A DNA stretch of 64,000 bases from Clostridiales bacterium (lineage in GTDB: Bacteria; Bacillota; Clostridia; Christensenellales; Borkfalkiaceae). Numbering within the stretch: the stretch's first letter is position 1; every line of letters begins with the position of its first letter. Positions 61,806 through 64,000 of the stretch are shown one piece after another. Location: NCBI GenBank assembly GCA_022508265.1, contig JAFLVP010000004.1, positions 20,372 through 84,371 on the forward strand. The letters are read 5' to 3'. A program made the translations under genes and the position numbers. The notes beneath the pieces were generated by a model. The model did not search any database and was not told where the DNA came from. It saw only the letters and a list, made by a program, of their open reading frames with translations.

Positions 61806-62876
61806 CTATATCCAAGGAGGCAATCCCAACGGATTATATCTTTCTTCTCTTATGTCATGTATTATGCCCTGCACGATGCGTTCGAAATATTGCTCATGGT
61901 TCCGCTGTGCTTCATCTTCGTCCTCGTCCCAAATCACACTGCAATATTCAATAAAAAACTCTCTGCAACCATTAAACACTTTTTCTATAAGATTCTCTTT
62001 ACTGAATTTTATAAAAATATACGCCAAATCGCCGCCTTCAAATTCGTCACTCAACAAAACCTCGGGAAACTTTTCCTTTAATTTCTGATATGTAGAAACG
62101 CTATTGTGTTTTAAAAAATTCCACACACAATAACCAAGATCCCAATATTTATAATGCTCTAACTTTTCAATATCAACTTTTTTTGCTGCTCCTACACTTT
62201 TTAAAACATCCCTGTTAAAATGCTTAACATTTACATTGTTTTTCCTAAACACCTCTATCTGTACGGTTTCTATTTTTGACATCATTTGATGAAAAAATTG
62301 AGCGTACAAGCTGTTTATTAATCGAGCGCATTTTTCCATATAAGAATAGTGATTAATCTGGTTTTGCATTCTCACACTCATTTCAGCTTCTTCATAATCA
62401 ATTATTCCACATTGGAAATTAAAATCATCACCTACAGTGTGTACAGGGGGCTTTTTTATTCCCTCGACAGCTTGTACAATAAAACCACGGTATCCGCTTT
62501 TACCGGATTCTATGTCGGAAACTGCCTTGTTCAACTCTTCTGCATTTAAATGATCGGACACATTCCCTCTCAGTGTTTTAGTGGACTCACCCAGCCAATC
62601 CTCTTCAATTTCATCCATCGCACGATTAAAAATATTACAATTATAATCCCAATGAGATTTTTTCTTGGGATAGAAATAATGTGATTTACGGTTTTTTATT
62701 ATTCGCAGTTGCTTTTCGCTCAATGCGGTTTTAGTCGTTTTCAAAAAACGCTTGATGTCAATTCTTGGTTGTTTATCTTTGCCACAATAAAATAGTCCCC
62801 AATAACGAGTATCCTCTTCATCGAGTTCCTCATATAGCTTAATATTTGTATTTCTGCAGTTTCTTTCTCTTTTCAT
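61806..62876 (-). CDS. Hypothetical protein with attenuator-type leader
   Basis: A 356-residue soluble protein that I do not recognise. The N-terminus is basic (MKRERNCRNTNIKLYEEL); YRGFIVQAVEGIKKP and a helical C-terminal half (CREFFIEYCSVIWDEDEDEAQRNHEQYFERIVQGIIHD) are its clearest parts. GAGG precedes the ATG. A complete intrinsic terminator ends only 10 nt before the ATG, and a strong promoter lies 160 nt further up, so expression is probably controlled by read-through of this terminator. Confidence 0.65.
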   Translation of the reverse strand: MKRERNCRNTNIKLYEELDEEDTRYWGLFYCGKDKQPRIDIKRFLKTTKTALSEKQLRIIKNRKSHYFYPKKKSHWDYNCNIFNRAMDEIEEDWLGESTKTLRGNVSDHLNAEELNKAVSDIESGKSGYRGFIVQAVEGIKKPPVHTVGDDFNFQCGIIDYEEAEMSVRMQNQINHYSYMEKCARLINSLYAQFFHQMMSKIETVQIEVFRKNNVNVKHFNRDVLKSVGAAKKVDIEKLEHYKYWDLGYCVWNFLKHNSVSTYQKLKEKFPEVLLSDEFEGGDLAYIFIKFSKENLIEKVFNGCREFFIEYCSVIWDEDEDEAQRNHEQYFERIVQGIIHDIREERYNPLGLPPWI

Positions 62877-62885
62877 AAATACCTC

Positions 62886-62915
62886 AAAAAAAAGACACTT
62901 TCGTTAGAAAGTGTC
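62886..62915 (-). promoter_or_regulatory. Leader terminator (candidate attenuator)
   Basis: On the minus strand GACACTTTC, 4-nt loop, GAAAGTGTC, then T8, directly followed by GAGG and the ATG of the 356-residue gene. An upstream short frame in the leader (MCLKTSVF, eight codons) might act as a leader peptide. Confidence 0.6.
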
Positions 62916-63044
62916 CCGCTTGATTGATTACCAAGCTGATTACATAAGACCATACCACTCTAACTTCTGTCTGTCTAAAACACACTAGTTTTTAGGCACA
63001 TATTCGGCAAAAACCAAATTCCGAACAATTTCTTATGCGCCTAT

Positions 63045-63073
63045 ATTTTAGCACACAAGCACTCTTATGTCAA
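63045..63073 (-). promoter_or_regulatory. Promoter of the 356-residue gene
   Basis: Minus-strand TTGACA and TAAAAT with a 17-nt spacer; leader of about 160 nt. Confidence 0.75.
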
Positions 63074-63132
63074 TATAATATCATTTGTTTCTTAAAAGCA
63101 CAATGAACTGTCTGTTCAAAAGAAAAAACATC

Positions 63133-63300
63133 CTATATTGCAAGGATGTCTTCTACTTGGACGTTAAAAAGCTTCGCAAGATTAAACAGATTTTCTGTAC
63201 TTGGTAACTTGTTACCGCTCGTCCAATCATAAATAACTCTTGGCGAATTCAGTTCAAGAAATTTTGTTCTACCTCCATAAAATGAAAATCTCCACCTATG
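63133..63300 (-). pseudogene. Remnant of an XRE-type regulator
   Basis: An open stretch of ~55 codons without a usable start. It encodes SPRVIYDWTSGNKLPSTENL and NLAKLFNVQVEDILAI followed by a stop, the second half of a helix-turn-helix domain. The first helices are missing, so it is a decayed 3' fragment. Confidence 0.6.
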
Positions 63301-63389
63301 GCAAATGAATTACGATATTTAATATATCACAAGACACTGCTCATTGCAAGCATCTGCGCTATTTCTTATCGATTTCAAAGTTTTTTGGT

Positions 63390-63418
63390 TTGAAATAGTA
63401 AGAAAACCAAATTAAAAT
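63390..63418 (+). promoter_or_regulatory. Promoter of the right-edge gene
   Basis: TTGAAA and TAAAAT with a 17-nt spacer; about 170 nt of leader follow. Confidence 0.55.
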
Positions 63419-63513
63419 AAAATTTTTTTAAAAATTTTCCAAAAATGGTAATATTTTCGGCGTTCTCGTGGCTTATAAGTAGAAGGATCTTTTTCTGAAC
63501 AAGAAATATTAGC

Positions 63514-63542
63514 GTCGGCTTTCGAACAGAGAGCCGACTTTT
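63514..63542 (+). terminator. Terminator inside the leader of the right-edge gene
   Basis: GTCGGCT, loop of 11 nt, AGCCGAC, then TTTTCC, about 50 nt before the AAGGAGG site: a candidate attenuator. Confidence 0.6.
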
Positions 63543-63591
63543 CCTTACTATTTGGGAATCCGAACCCGTAAACGGAAATAAAATCAAGGAG

Positions 63592-64000
63592 GTGAAAAAT
63601 ATATCAGTAAAATCATTTTGGTGTAAAAAGGCTTACGGATTAAGTCCGGGCGATATAGCACCGTGGAAGCTACCACGGGATAAGCACGCAACCATTTCAG
63701 TTATCAAGCATAAACGAAACGACTTTGCCGCAGTAGACGAATACCTTTTCGATTGCGAACAGCAATTCAATGTAGATTACATAAAACGGTTAAACGGCTC
63801 AACCGAACAGGCTTGGGCGGACACTATGAAAAGCATGAATGTGCAATTTAATAAGCGTGGACGGAACGTCGTTTTAGAATGTCTGCAATTCGGCGGCAAC
63901 AAAGAGTTTTGGGATACCTTCCCCGACGAGGAAGAAATCAATATCTATTTTCGCAAGTGCTATTTTTATGCCGTAGACAAAATAGGTTTTCTCCACACGC
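63592..64000 (+). CDS. Hypothetical protein, 3' end outside window, non-standard start
   Basis: An open frame of at least 133 codons not listed in the ORF track. It reads SFWCKKAYGLSPGDIAPWKL and continues as a soluble, aromatic-rich protein (FWDTFPDEEEINIYFRKCYF). I do not recognise the family. A perfect AAGGAGG (63586-63592) sits upstream, but the only codons at proper distance are ATA (63601) or AAT; the in-frame GTG at 63592 overlaps the ribosome binding site itself. No ATG occurs in frame until well inside the sequence. It is probably an element gene with an unusual start codon. Confidence 0.6.
   Translation, partial: MKNISVKSFWCKKAYGLSPGDIAPWKLPRDKHATISVIKHKRNDFAAVDEYLFDCEQQFNVDYIKRLNGSTEQAWADTMKSMNVQFNKRGRNVVLECLQFGGNKEFWDTFPDEEEINIYFRKCYFYAVDKIGFLHT

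Larger units (their letters stand above)
62877..63591. other. Divergent regulatory region with two leaders and an HTH remnant
   Basis: No intact gene. It holds the minus-strand promoter and ~160-nt leader with attenuator of the 356-residue gene, a remnant of an XRE gene (63133-63300), and the plus-strand promoter and ~170-nt leader with terminator of the gene entering from 63592. The ORF at 63375-63587 is a shadow. Confidence 0.6.

Noticed and set aside
62941-63060. Complete tRNA-Leu at the right side of the element
   Set aside because: I looked for the 55-bp tRNA sequence to the right of 48.6 kb and found no second copy inside the window.

Overview
The window looks like a chromosomal segment of an uncultured, gut-type member of the Bacillota (Clostridia-like). 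The evidence is strong AGGAGG-type ribosome binding sites, TTGACA-N17-TATAAT promoters, lipobox lipoproteins, and families typical of host-associated Clostridia (MoxR/VWA clusters, InlB-type repeats, an M60 mucinase-like peptidase, MalY next to DUF3737, Rhs proteins). The species assignment is inference. The left ~41 kb is moderately GC-rich and dense with genes. From about 48.5 kb rightwards the DNA is clearly more AT-rich and made of accessory genes.

Layout, part 1. 1-9.8 kb is one minus-strand run: a YhaO-type phosphoesterase and YhaN-type SMC-like ATPase, a GH43 glycosidase, a MATE exporter, a polysaccharide deacetylase, and a large zinc-ribbon/TIR/TPR/membrane protein whose last visible residues resemble the ribosomal protein L7/L12 C-terminal domain. 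9.9-13.9 kb is plus strand: a pyridoxal/pyridoxamine kinase, then a MarR-ADH-ALDH operon with a clear promoter and candidate operators. 14.2-25.8 kb is a minus-strand MoxR/DUF58/VWA operon ending in two lipoproteins. 25.9-29.2 kb encodes an InlB-repeat lipoprotein. 29.6-37.1 kb is a four-gene operon (DUF3737, MalY aminotransferase, M60 peptidase, Fe-S aldo-keto reductase). NUDIX, membrane HTH, SDR and malic enzyme genes follow.

Layout, part 2. 41-48 kb is an Rhs polymorphic-toxin locus: a 1.7-kilo-residue Rhs protein, a small membrane protein in the immunity position, a terminator, then a 5'-truncated orphan Rhs core with a different C-terminal tip and its own small membrane protein. The repeated core DNA would allow tip exchange by recombination.

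Layout, part 3. At 48,532-48,586 lies the 3' half of a tRNA-Leu(UAA) gene, cut exactly at the anticodon loop. This is the signature of one end of an integrated element whose body extends to the right and out of the window. Just inside it is a defence-like operon controlled by a small XRE repressor: PLD-helicase (DUF3427), cytosine-5 DNA methyltransferase, a protein with an MORC/HSP90-like ATPase at its N-terminus and a histidine-kinase core at its C-terminus, a response-regulator receiver fused to a candidate HEPN RNase domain, a second possible HEPN protein, and a CoiA-like nuclease. I read this as a restriction-modification module joined to a two-component-like abortive switch. I know of no named system with this exact composition and consider it the best candidate for something undescribed. 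Further right are element housekeeping genes: XRE regulators with palindromic operators, a divergent cis-prenyltransferase, a sigma-like protein with a predicted leaderless mRNA, and two genes with terminator-containing leaders.
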